Shown piece after piece: positions 40,122 to 48,667 of a stretch of DNA of 64,000 bases. Every line of letters starts with the position of its first letter. Within the stretch, counting starts at the first letter, position 1. Below the pieces are notes generated by a model. The model saw nothing but the letters and a program-made list of their open reading frames with translations. It did no database searches and had not been told where the DNA came from. The position numbers and the translations under genes were made by a program. The stretch is from Demequina salsinemoris (GTDB taxonomy: Bacteria; Actinomycetota; Actinomycetes; Actinomycetales; Demequinaceae): NCBI RefSeq assembly GCF_000974805.1, contig NZ_BBQZ01000005.1, forward strand, positions 1 through 64,000. The letters run 5' to 3'.

Positions 40122-43100
40122 GTGTCGGCTCCGAAGGTGCTGGTGGCCAACCGCGGCGAGATCGCGCGGCGCGTGTTCCGTGCCGTCGAGCAGTGGGGCG
40201 GACGCACCATCGGCCTCTACACGGACGATGACCTCGGAAGCCTCCACGTCGCCGACGCCCACGAGCTCGTGCGCCTCGAGCGCGAGGGTGACCGCGACCC
40301 CTATCTCGACGTCGACCTGATCGTGCGCAGCGCCGTCGAGCGCGGCGCGTGGGCGGTCCACCCCGGCTACGGCTACCTCTCCGAGAATCCCGCGCTCGTC
40401 GCCGCGGTCGAGGCCGCCGGGCTCGTGTTCCTCGGGCCCACCGAGGCGCAGATCTCGGTGTTCGGTGACAAGCAGGCGGCGCGCGCCCGCGCGCTCGCCG
40501 CGGGCGTGCCGACGGCTCCCGCGACTCCCGAGCTCACTTCCGCCGAGCAGGCGCGCGACGAGATCGGCGCGCTCGGCCTGCCCGTAATCCTCAAGGCCGC
40601 CGCGGGCGGCGGGGGCAAGGGCATGGTCGTGGTCGGCGACCTCGACGACGTCGCCGACGCGTACCGGGTCGTCTCGCGCGTCGCCGCGACGGTGGGCGGC
40701 GGCGTCTTCGCCGAGCGCTTCACCGAGCGCGCTCGCCACGTCGAGGTGCAGATCTTCGGCGACGGCGAGGGCGGCGTGGTCACCCTCGGCGACCGCGACT
40801 GCACCCTCCAGCGTCGCAACCAGAAGGTGATGGAGGAGGCTCCCGCGTTCGGCCTTCTCCCCGAGGTGAGGGAGAGCCTGCACCGCACCGCACGCGCGCT
40901 CGCCGCCGGGGTCTCCTACCGGAGCGCCGGCACCGTGGAGTTCGTCGTCGACGCCGAGACGGGCGCGGCGAGCTTCCTCGAGATCAACACGCGCCTCCAG
41001 GTCGAGCACCCCGTGACCGAGGAGGTCACCGGCGTCGACCTCGTCGAGTGGATGCTCCGCCTCGGCGCGGGGGACTCCTCCTTCATGGACCCGTACCGTG
41101 ACTCCGGAACGGTTCCCGTCACCGGCGTCGCCGTCGAGAGCCGCGTCTACGCCGAGGACCCCGAGCAGAACTTCCGGCCGAGCCCCGGCACCGTCACGCG
41201 CGCCGACCTGCCGGACTTCGCGCGCGTCGACGGCTGGATCGCGCGCGGCACCGAGGTCGGCCTGCGCTTCGATCCGATGCTCGCCAAGATCATCACGTCG
41301 GGCGCGACCCGCGAGGAGGCATGGTCGCGCCACGCCGAGGCCCTCGCCGCGACCCGCATCGACGGCGTTCACACCAACCTCGGCCTTCTCCGCGTCGCCG
41401 CCGAACATCCCGTCGTCCTCGCGGGCGACCACACCACCGCGAGTCTCGGCGCCGAGGTCGAGGCCCCGGCCGCGGGGCTGCGCGTCGAGCGGCCGGGCTT
41501 CCTCACGACCGTCCAGGAGGCCCCCGGGCGCGTGGGGCTGTGGCACATCGGGGTTCCCCCGTCGGGCCCGATGGACGACCTGTCGTTCGTGCTCGGCAAC
41601 CAGGCGGTGGGCAACCCAGGCGGCGCAGCCGGCCTCGAATGCACCGTCGCCGGCCCGCGGCTGCGCTTCGGAGACGATGCGACGGTCTGCATCGCGGGAG
41701 CCCCCGCCAAGGTCACGGTGGACGGGGAGCCGGCGCCGATGTGGGAGCCGCTCCACCTTCGCGCCGGCGCGGTCCTGGACGTCGGCAAGGTCGAGGGTGG
41801 GCTGCGCACGTACGTCCTCGTGCGAGGCGGGATCGACGTCCCGCAGCACCTGGGGTCGCGCGCGACGTTCACCTTGGGCCGGTTCGGCGGGCACGCGGGC
41901 CGCGCGCTGCTCGCCGGCGACGTGCTGCCGCTCGGCGGCTCGGCGACCCAGGGCCCCGGCCGCATCGTCCCTGTCGAGGCGAGGCCTGCGATCGGGTCCG
42001 CCTGGGAGATCGGCGTCCTGGACGGGCCGCACTCCGCGCCCGACTTCTTCGACCCCGCCGACATCGAGGCGATCTTCGAGGCCGAGTACCAGGTCCACTA
42101 CAACTCGGATCGCACGGGGGTGCGGCTCGTGGGGCCGAAGCCCGCATGGGCCCGCCCCGACGGCGGAGAGGCGGGCCTGCACCCGTCCAACATCCACGAC
42201 ACCCCCTACGTGGTCGGCGGCATGGACTTCACGGGCGACACCCCCGTGCTGCTCGGGCCCGACGGGCCGAGCCTCGGCGGGTTCGTGAACCCCGTGACGA
42301 TCGCACGCTCGGAGCTGTGGAAGCTCGGGCAGCTCGCGGCCGGCGACAAGGTGAGGTTCGTGCGCGTCTACCCGGTGCTGCCGGAGGCCCCAGACGCTCC
42401 GCTGGGCGTCCTCGCCCAGCGCGACGGCGTCGTGATCCGACGTCAGGGCGACGACAACCTCCTGATCGAGCTCGGCGAGCAGGAGCTGGACCTGATGCTC
42501 CGCGCCCGGATCCACGTGCTGCATCAGCGGGTCAAGGAGCGCGCCTTCACCGGCATGTGCGACCTGACGCCAGGCATCCGCTCGCTCCAGATCGGCTTCT
42601 CCGACCCTGCGCTGCTCACCGCGGAGGTGCTCGACGAGGTGCTCGCGCTCGCGCTCGGCGTGGCAGACGCGTCGGACCTCGTGGTGCCGAGCCGACGCGT
42701 GCGGCTGCCGATGTCGTGGGACGATCCGGCGACGCGCGAGGCGATCGCCCGCTACGAGGCCGGCGTGCGCGACGACGCCCCGTGGAACCCGTGGAACATC
42801 GAGTTCATCAGGCGCGTCAACGGGCTCGAGTCCGTGCAGGACGTGTTCGCGACCCTGTTCGAGGCGGAGTACCTCGTCATGGGCCTCGGCGACGTCTACC
42901 TGGGCGCGCCCGTCGCGACCCCGCTGGACCCCCGGCATCGTCTCGTGACCACCAAGTACAACCCCGCCAGGACGTGGACGGCCGAGAACTCGGTCGGCAT
43001 CGGCGGCGCCTACCTGTGCATCTACGGCATGGAGGGCCCCGGCGGCTACCAGTTCGTGGGACGCACCACGCAGGTGTGGGACCGCTGGGCGTCGTTCGAC

Positions 43101-43646
43101 GGCGACGACCGCGCGGCCGACGGATCGCGCACGTGGCTGCTCGACTTCTTCGACAGGATCTCCTGGTACGAGGTCGAGGCGGACCAGCTGCTGCGGCTGC
43201 GCGCCGAGTTCAGCGCCGGTCTATGGCGCCCCGAGTTCGAGCCGGGCGAGCTGTCGATGGCCGAGCATGCCGCGTTCCTCGAGCGCGAGGCGGAGTCGAT
43301 CGGCGAGTTCCGCGAGCGCCAGCGCGCCGCATTCGCCGCCGAGCGCGAGGCGTGGGCGGCCGCGGGGGAGTTCGACCGCTTCGACGAGCCCGAGTCCCCG
43401 CTCGAGGCCGATGCCGTCCCGGAGGGCTGCGAGGCCGCCGAGGCTCCCTTCGCCGCGAGCGTGTGGAAGGTCCTGGTCGCCCCCGGCGACCAGGTCGAGG
43501 AGGGCGCGCCGGTCGCCGTCGTCGAGGCGATGAAGATGGAGACGACGCTCGTCGCGCCGTGCGCGGGCGTCGTCGAGTCGGTGCTGCGCGCCGCGGGCAG
43601 CGTGGTCGCTCCTGGCGATCCCGTCGTCGCGGTGAGAGGCTCGTGA
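40122..43646 (+). CDS. Biotin-dependent urea/guanidine carboxylase
   Basis: A protein of 1174 residues from GTG 40122. In order: biotin carboxylase (~1-450; ILKAAAGGGGKGMVVVG, INTRLQVEHPVTEEVTGVDL), KipA/KipI-like carboxyltransferase (~465-1040; FLTTVQEAPGRVGLWHIGVP, TTKYNPARTWTAENSVGIGG), and a C-terminal biotinyl domain (VVEAMKMETT, biotin on K1138). There is no fused allophanate hydrolase. The UAAP1/UAAP2 genes and allophanate hydrolase nearby fit the bacterial guanidine pathway, in which this enzyme makes carboxyguanidine. Urea carboxylase cannot be excluded by sequence alone. Expression is probably controlled by the TetR site. Confidence 0.9.
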   Translation: MSAPKVLVANRGEIARRVFRAVEQWGGRTIGLYTDDDLGSLHVADAHELVRLEREGDRDPYLDVDLIVRSAVERGAWAVHPGYGYLSENPALVAAVEAAGLVFLGPTEAQISVFGDKQAARARALAAGVPTAPATPELTSAEQARDEIGALGLPVILKAAAGGGGKGMVVVGDLDDVADAYRVVSRVAATVGGGVFAERFTERARHVEVQIFGDGEGGVVTLGDRDCTLQRRNQKVMEEAPAFGLLPEVRESLHRTARALAAGVSYRSAGTVEFVVDAETGAASFLEINTRLQVEHPVTEEVTGVDLVEWMLRLGAGDSSFMDPYRDSGTVPVTGVAVESRVYAEDPEQNFRPSPGTVTRADLPDFARVDGWIARGTEVGLRFDPMLAKIITSGATREEAWSRHAEALAATRIDGVHTNLGLLRVAAEHPVVLAGDHTTASLGAEVEAPAAGLRVERPGFLTTVQEAPGRVGLWHIGVPPSGPMDDLSFVLGNQAVGNPGGAAGLECTVAGPRLRFGDDATVCIAGAPAKVTVDGEPAPMWEPLHLRAGAVLDVGKVEGGLRTYVLVRGGIDVPQHLGSRATFTLGRFGGHAGRALLAGDVLPLGGSATQGPGRIVPVEARPAIGSAWEIGVLDGPHSAPDFFDPADIEAIFEAEYQVHYNSDRTGVRLVGPKPAWARPDGGEAGLHPSNIHDTPYVVGGMDFTGDTPVLLGPDGPSLGGFVNPVTIARSELWKLGQLAAGDKVRFVRVYPVLPEAPDAPLGVLAQRDGVVIRRQGDDNLLIELGEQELDLMLRARIHVLHQRVKERAFTGMCDLTPGIRSLQIGFSDPALLTAEVLDEVLALALGVADASDLVVPSRRVRLPMSWDDPATREAIARYEAGVRDDAPWNPWNIEFIRRVNGLESVQDVFATLFEAEYLVMGLGDVYLGAPVATPLDPRHRLVTTKYNPARTWTAENSVGIGGAYLCIYGMEGPGGYQFVGRTTQVWDRWASFDGDDRAADGSRTWLLDFFDRISWYEVEADQLLRLRAEFSAGLWRPEFEPGELSMAEHAAFLEREAESIGEFRERQRAAFAAEREAWAAAGEFDRFDEPESPLEADAVPEGCEAAEAPFAASVWKVLVAPGDQVEEGAPVAVVEAMKMETTLVAPCAGVVESVLRAAGSVVAPGDPVVAVRGS

Positions 43647-44476
43647 GCATGCGCCGGTCCCTTGAGGTGCCCCTGCCGCTCACCGGGCGGCCGCTCGCGC
43701 TGCATGCCTTCGTGGTGGGCTTCGAGCCGATCACGGAGTCCGTCTCGCTCCTGGGGGGCGACCCCGGGCGCTTCCTGCTTGAGCCCGTGACCGCGTCGGC
43801 GGTGGAGTATGAGGACGGGTGGGTGCTGCTCGACGGCGGCTTCAACCTCGCGGTGGTGCGCAGCCAGCCAGCGCGGGCCGAGCACCTCAACTACGAGAGC
43901 TACGCGCCGCTGGTCCCGCCGGGCGACCCGCTCGCCGAAGGTGTCGCGCGCGCGGGGCTGGACTGGTCCCGCCTCGCGGGTGTCGCGATCAGCCACACTC
44001 ACCTGGATCACACGGGAGTGCTCGCGACGCTCGCGCCCGAGGTGCCCGTGATCGTCCAGCGGCGCGAATGGGAGTGGGTCGCGTCCGGCGCAGGGAGACC
44101 CGACGTGGTGCTCGCGACGGACCTGCTGAACGTCGAGACGCAGGTGAGGCTCGTCGACGGCGACGCGACGATCGCGCCGGGCCTCGAGTCCGTGGCGACC
44201 TTCGGGCACACGCCCGGGCATCAGTCGTTCCGGGTGTCCCTGCCGTCGCGCGAGATCGTGCTCGCGTGCGACGCCGCCGACCTGCGCGCCAACATCGAGA
44301 CCCGCACCCCGTGCGGGTGGACCCCTGGCGGTGACGCGGGGGCGGCCGAGGCGAGGGTCTCGATCGAGAGGCTCGCGGACCTGGACGATGCGGGGGTCGA
44401 GGTGTGGCCGGGGCACGACCCCCTGTGGGAGCCATGGATGCGCGCTGCGAAGGGCGAGGCCGTCAGGGTGTCCTGA
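43643..44476 (+). CDS. Metallo-beta-lactamase-fold hydrolase
   Basis: A protein of 277 residues starting at GTG 43643 inside the carboxylase stop (GTGA); ATG 43649 is an alternative. The metal motif is ISHTHLDHTG, with the later His in GHTPGHQSFRV and Asp in LACDAADLR, as in AttM/AiiA-type lactonases and other hydrolases. Co-translation with the carboxylase suggests a role in the same pathway, perhaps in repairing or clearing a side product. The substrate is unknown. Confidence 0.75.
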   Translation: MSMRRSLEVPLPLTGRPLALHAFVVGFEPITESVSLLGGDPGRFLLEPVTASAVEYEDGWVLLDGGFNLAVVRSQPARAEHLNYESYAPLVPPGDPLAEGVARAGLDWSRLAGVAISHTHLDHTGVLATLAPEVPVIVQRREWEWVASGAGRPDVVLATDLLNVETQVRLVDGDATIAPGLESVATFGHTPGHQSFRVSLPSREIVLACDAADLRANIETRTPCGWTPGGDAGAAEARVSIERLADLDDAGVEVWPGHDPLWEPWMRAAKGEAVRVS

Positions 44477-44515
44477 GTGGGCTGGGCTCGACTCGGGCGG
44501 GTTCGACCGTCGCCG

Positions 44516-45172
44516 TCAGGCGGCTGGGCGCGTGGCACCGAGCATCAGCAGGGTCGCCTGCTCGATGTCGTCCGCGACGTCCTCGGCCGAGAGGTCGGGC
44601 TCGTCGTTGCGGCGCAGGATGACGCCCTCGACGAGCGAGAAGATGAGCGCCGCGGCGCGGTGCCCGTCGGTCGCGGCTGAGGCCTCGTCGGCATCGATGG
44701 CCTTCCGCACGAGCGCCGTGTACGTGTCCTTGAGCTCGTCGCGGAGCTCGCGGAACGCGGCGCACGCGGGTGCCGACGTCTCGGGCAGCAGGTACAGCGA
44801 GCCGATGTTCCAGGCGCCGGAGGCGAGCAGGTGCACGTCGAAGCGGATGAGCTCGAGCAGCCTGTCGATCGGGGTGCGGGAGTCGTCGGCGAGCATGTCG
44901 CGGGCCGCGAGCACCGAGGGCTCCGCCGTCGCGACGAGCAGCTCGACGAGCATCGCCTCCTTGTTGGGGAAGTGGTAGTAGAGCGACGGCTGCTTGATGC
45001 CGACGCTCGACGAGATCTGACGCGTGGTGGTCGCGGCGTACCCCTGCTCGACGAAGAGCTGCGCCGCGGCGTCCAGGATGCGCTCGCGGCCGACAGGTTC
45101 CTTGCCGTGCGGGCGCGCGCGGCGCGTGCCCGCGGGGGCGGGCTCGGCGGCGTCTGGGTGCGTGGTCGTCAT
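44516..45172 (-). CDS. TetR-family regulator of the guanidine/urea cluster
   Basis: A protein of 218 residues from ATG 45172. The N-terminal helix-turn-helix is classic (ILDAAAQLFVEQGYAATTTR, then ISSSVGIKQPSLYYHFPNKE); the C-terminal part is a ligand-binding helical domain. It is divergent from the UAAP1 gene and ends convergently with the hydrolase gene. Three matching palindromes in the cluster (40072, 45271, 48620) are likely operators, one of them in its own divergent gap. The ligand might be guanidine, urea or a later intermediate. Confidence 0.85.
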   Translation of the reverse strand: MTTTHPDAAEPAPAGTRRARPHGKEPVGRERILDAAAQLFVEQGYAATTTRQISSSVGIKQPSLYYHFPNKEAMLVELLVATAEPSVLAARDMLADDSRTPIDRLLELIRFDVHLLASGAWNIGSLYLLPETSAPACAAFRELRDELKDTYTALVRKAIDADEASAATDGHRAAALIFSLVEGVILRRNDEPDLSAEDVADDIEQATLLMLGATRPAA

Positions 45173-45270
45173 GATGCTCGGCTCCACATTAGCCGCGGCT
45201 GAGCGCGATCCGCGCGACCTTGGTCGCGGTAACGATGCCGAAACATCGGAGTCGTACACTCGTCGCGTAC

Positions 45271-45284
45271 CTATCGACCGAAAG
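45271..45284. promoter_or_regulatory. TetR operator candidate 2
   Basis: CTATCGACCGAAAG, 11 of 14 positions equal to site 1. It lies 13 bp before the UAAP1 ATG and downstream of a -10-like TACACT (45255-45260). It lies in the TetR/UAAP1 divergent gap. Confidence 0.6.
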
Positions 45285-45296
45285 GTAGTGGTGATC

Positions 45297-46157
45297 ATGA
45301 CCGAGGACATCGGTGCCGGGCGCAGGGCCGCGACCGGCACGACCTTCCAGGCCCGCGACGATGCGCGCGGACGCGGCGAGACCGTCGTCGAGACGATGCC
45401 GTGGCTGCCGCCGTCGCGCTCGCCCCACGCTCCCGCCGGGGTGGCGCCGGAGTCGCTCGTGTGGGCCGAGACCATCGGCGGACCTGGCTACGCGCACGCG
45501 ACCGTCGCGCGCGGCACCCGCATCCGCCTCGAGGACATCGAGGGCGCGGCGTGCGCGCACGTGATCGTGCTCAACGCCCTCAACACCGCGGAGCGGCTGA
45601 ACATGGCCGACACCGTGAAGATCCCGTGGCAGGCCTACCTGTCCACCGGGCATCCACTTCTGTCGGGCGACGGTCGCGTGCTCGCCACCGTCGTCGAGGA
45701 CACCTCCGGCAGGCACGACACGTTCTCCGGCGTCACGTCGCTCGCCGCGAACGTCGCGCGCTACGGCGCTGGCGACATCGCCTCAGCCACCCCGGCCGGC
45801 CGCGAGCTGCTCAAGCAGGCCGCGGCCAAGGAGGGGCTCGAGGCGCGGGACGTCCCGCCGGCCGTGTCCCTCTTCAAGGGCGTGACCGTCGCCCCCGACG
45901 GGACGCTCGCATGGCAGGGCGGCGCCGGCGCCGGGGCCTACGTGGACCTGGTCGCCGAGGTGCCGCTCACGATCCTGATCGCCAACGCGCCGCACGCGCT
46001 CGACCCCGCCGACGACTACACCTCGTCGCCCCTGCGGATCCATGCCTGGACGGCGGGGGCCTCCACCGAGGTCGATCCGTGGTGGACCGCCACGCCCGAG
46101 CGCACCCGCGCCTACCTCAACACCCAGCAGTACCTGCTCGCAAGGGGGATCGCATGA
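45297..46157 (+). CDS. cgdA: UAAP1 (DUF1989), carboxyguanidine deiminase subunit
   Basis: A protein of 286 residues from ATG 45297, with GAAAGG upstream. It shows the DUF1989 pattern: RGTRIRLEDIEGAACAHVIV, LNALNTAERLNMADTVKIPW and LLSGDGRVLATVVEDTSGRH. Pairs of these proteins were long called urea-amidolyase-associated proteins; in guanidine-degrading bacteria they form carboxyguanidine deiminase, giving allophanate and ammonia. The name cgdA depends on that identification. Confidence 0.85.
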   Translation: MTEDIGAGRRAATGTTFQARDDARGRGETVVETMPWLPPSRSPHAPAGVAPESLVWAETIGGPGYAHATVARGTRIRLEDIEGAACAHVIVLNALNTAERLNMADTVKIPWQAYLSTGHPLLSGDGRVLATVVEDTSGRHDTFSGVTSLAANVARYGAGDIASATPAGRELLKQAAAKEGLEARDVPPAVSLFKGVTVAPDGTLAWQGGAGAGAYVDLVAEVPLTILIANAPHALDPADDYTSSPLRIHAWTAGASTEVDPWWTATPERTRAYLNTQQYLLARGIA

Positions 46158-46828
46158 CCGTCGTCTGGGCCACCGACGAGGCCGACTACTTCGACTGGAG
46201 CGAGCCGCTCGCCGCCGGTCGCATCGTCCAGGATGACCGCATCGCGCCGCGCGTCGGCTGGTCGGCCGTGGTCCGCAAGGGCCAGGTGCTGACCATCGTG
46301 GACGTCGGCGGCAACCAGTCGGGCGACTTCCTCTGCTACAGCGCCGCCGACACGGTCGAGCGCTACTCGGTCCCCGACACGCTCGCGGCGCAGCGCAACG
46401 CGTACCTGGTCGAGGGCTCGGTGCTCATGTCCAACGAGGGCAACCCCCTCATGACGATCGTCGGCAACGAGATCGACCGCCAGGACACGATCGGCGGCGC
46501 GTGCTCCAAGGAGTCCAACACGCTGCGCTACGGCCACCACACGCTGTTCCACCACGCGTGCCGCGAGAACTTCCTGCGCGAGGGCGCCAAGCACGGCCTC
46601 GGCCCGCGCGACCTCGTGTCGAACATCAACTGGTTCATGAACGTGCCCGTGGAGGCGGACGGCACGCTCGGCATCGTCGACGGGATGTCGGCGCCCGGCA
46701 AGCGGGTCGCGCTGCGCGCCGAGATGGACGTGCTCGCCGTGATCTCGAACTGCCCGCAGGTCAACAACCCGTGCAACGACTTCAACCCCACGCCGCTGCG
46801 CGCGATCATCACCGAGGCCGACGCGTGA
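46154..46828 (+). CDS. cgdB: UAAP2 (DUF1989), carboxyguanidine deiminase subunit
   Basis: A protein of 224 residues from ATG 46154, overlapping the UAAP1 stop (ATGA). The DUF1989 core is complete: GQVLTIVDVGGNQSGDFLCY, GGACSKESNTLRYG, HHACRENFL and NPCNDFNPTPLR. The conserved Cys/His residues are probably the metal or catalytic site. It is expected to form a heteromer with UAAP1. The next gene starts in its stop (GTGA). Confidence 0.88.
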   Translation: MTVVWATDEADYFDWSEPLAAGRIVQDDRIAPRVGWSAVVRKGQVLTIVDVGGNQSGDFLCYSAADTVERYSVPDTLAAQRNAYLVEGSVLMSNEGNPLMTIVGNEIDRQDTIGGACSKESNTLRYGHHTLFHHACRENFLREGAKHGLGPRDLVSNINWFMNVPVEADGTLGIVDGMSAPGKRVALRAEMDVLAVISNCPQVNNPCNDFNPTPLRAIITEADA

Positions 46829-48556
46829 GCCCCCGCAGCGCCGCCGCGCGCGTCGATGCGGCGCTCGCGCTGATCGCCGCCGTCGACCGTCCGGAGGTGT
46901 GGATCCACCTGCGCGACGCCGCGGAGCTGAGGGCCGAGGCCGCGCGGGTCGACGCCGCGGTCGCCGCCGGGGAGCCGCTCCCGCTCGCGGGTCGCCTGGT
47001 CGCGGTCAAGGACAACATCGACGTGGCGGGCTGCCCGACCACGGCCGCCGACCCCGGCTACGCCTTCATGCCCGAGGACGATGCGCCGGCCGTCGCCCGG
47101 TTGCGTGCGCAGGGCGCGATAGTGCTGGGCAAGACCAACCTCGACCAGTTCGCGACCGGACTCGTCGGGACGCGCTCGCCGCACGGCGCGGTGCGCCACG
47201 CCGAGGACCCGGAGCGGATCTCGGGCGGGTCGAGCTCGGGCTCGGCCGTCGCGGTCGCCCTCGGGATCGCCGACCTCGCGCTCGGCACCGACACCGCCGG
47301 GTCCGGCCGGGTGCCCGCGGCGCTTCACGGACTCTGGGGCCTCAAGCCCACGCGCGGCCTCGTGCCCGCCACGGGCGTCGTCCCCGCGTGCGCGTCGCTC
47401 GACTGCGTGACCGTCTTCTCCGAGGATCTCGCGCTCGCCCAGCAGGCGGTCGCGGCGATGTCCGGCGCGGACGGCGTCGACCCTCTCGCGGCGCGTCCCC
47501 GCCCCGACCATGCCCCCGCGATCGGCTCGCGCCTCCTGGTTCCGGTGCCCGAGGAGCTCGAGGGGCTGGCGGACGGCTGGGCGGAGCAGTTCGACGCGGT
47601 GGTCGCCGCCGCGCGCGCAGCCGGCTACGAGGTGGTCGAGCGCAGCATCGCGACGCTGCTCGAGGCCGCGCTCATGCTCTACGAGTCGTCGTTCGTCGCC
47701 GAGCGCTACGCGGCTGTCGGCTGTCGGCGCGCACATCGAGAGGCGCACGGACGACGGGGGAGCGGGCCTGGACCCGACCGTCGCCTCGATCGTCCTCGCG
47801 GGCTCGGGCCACACCGCGGCTCGGCTGTTCGCCGACCAGCGCGCGCTCGAGGTGCACCGCATGCGCGCAGCGGAGCTGCTCGATGGCGTCGCCGCGGTCC
47901 TCACTCCCACCACGACGTGGCATCCGACGATCGCCCAGGTGCAGGCCGAGCCCGTGGTTGCGAACTCGCGCATGGGCCGCTTCACGAACTTCGCGAACCT
48001 CATGGACATGGCCGCTGTCGCGTTCCCCGCGGGACGGGTCGCCGGGCTGCCGTTCGGCGCGATGCTCACGGGTCCCGCCTTCGCGGACGATGCGCTCGCC
48101 GGCATCGCGGCGGCGATCGCCGCGGAGCTCGGCGAGGGGCCTCGGGTCGAGCCCGCGGTCGCCGCCGAGCGGTGCCTGATCGACGTCTTCGTCGTCGGCG
48201 CGCATCGCGCAGGACAGGTGCTCAACCATGAGCTCACGGACCGTGGCGGCGAGAAGGTCGAGACGGTCCGCACCGCATCGTCCTACCGCCTGTACGCGCT
48301 CGACACCGTGCCCCCGAAGCCCGGGCTCGTCCGCGTCGCGGACGGCGGGGAGTCGATCGTCGGCGAGGTGTGGCGCCTTCCCGTGGAAGGGTTCGGCGCC
48401 TTCGTGGCGGGTGTTCCCGCGCCCATGGCGATCGGCACCGTCGAGCTCGAGGACGGTCGTGAGCTCTCGGGCTTCGTGTGCGAGCCGATCGCTTTGCATG
48501 GTGCGCAGGACATCTCCGACACAGGAGACTGGATCGTCTGGCTCGCCGGCCGATGA
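46825..48556 (+). pseudogene. atzF: Allophanate hydrolase, disrupted by a 7-bp tandem duplication
   Basis: From GTG 46825 the amidase domain reads normally (VAVKDNIDVAGCPTTAADPG; catalytic Ser segment ISGGSSSGSAVAVALG; GTDTAGSGRVPAALHG) to ERYAAV, near residue 298. There GGCTGTC is duplicated (47712-47718 and 47719-47725). The frame shifts and the product would end at 48231 with ~170 wrong residues. Removing one copy restores AAVGAHIERR and a 574-residue protein with the C-terminal domain (IGTVELEDGRELSGFVCEP). The last enzyme of the pathway is therefore probably inactive in this isolate, unless the duplication is lost by slippage. Confidence 0.88.
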
Positions 48557-48619
48557 GATGACGAGAGTTTGACGGCTGTCTTGAAACAGTCGCGAAACAT
48601 ACCTCGCGATTCAATGTAA

Positions 48620-48633
48620 CTATTGACCGATAG
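48620..48633. promoter_or_regulatory. TetR operator candidate 3
   Basis: CTATTGACCGATAG, 11 of 14 positions equal to site 1. It is 34 bp before the binding-protein start and would place the transporter operon under the same TetR. Confidence 0.65.
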
Positions 48634-48667
48634 GTTGGCACTGCCCCCTCAACAGAAGGAGAGAGAC

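Noticed and set aside
37315..44476. Long open frames overlapping adhE, the carboxylase and other GC-rich genes on either strand
   Set aside because: They are low-complexity Arg/Ala/Pro-rich or Val/Leu/Asp/Arg-rich shadows caused by high GC content, overlap well-identified enzymes, and lack family motifs.
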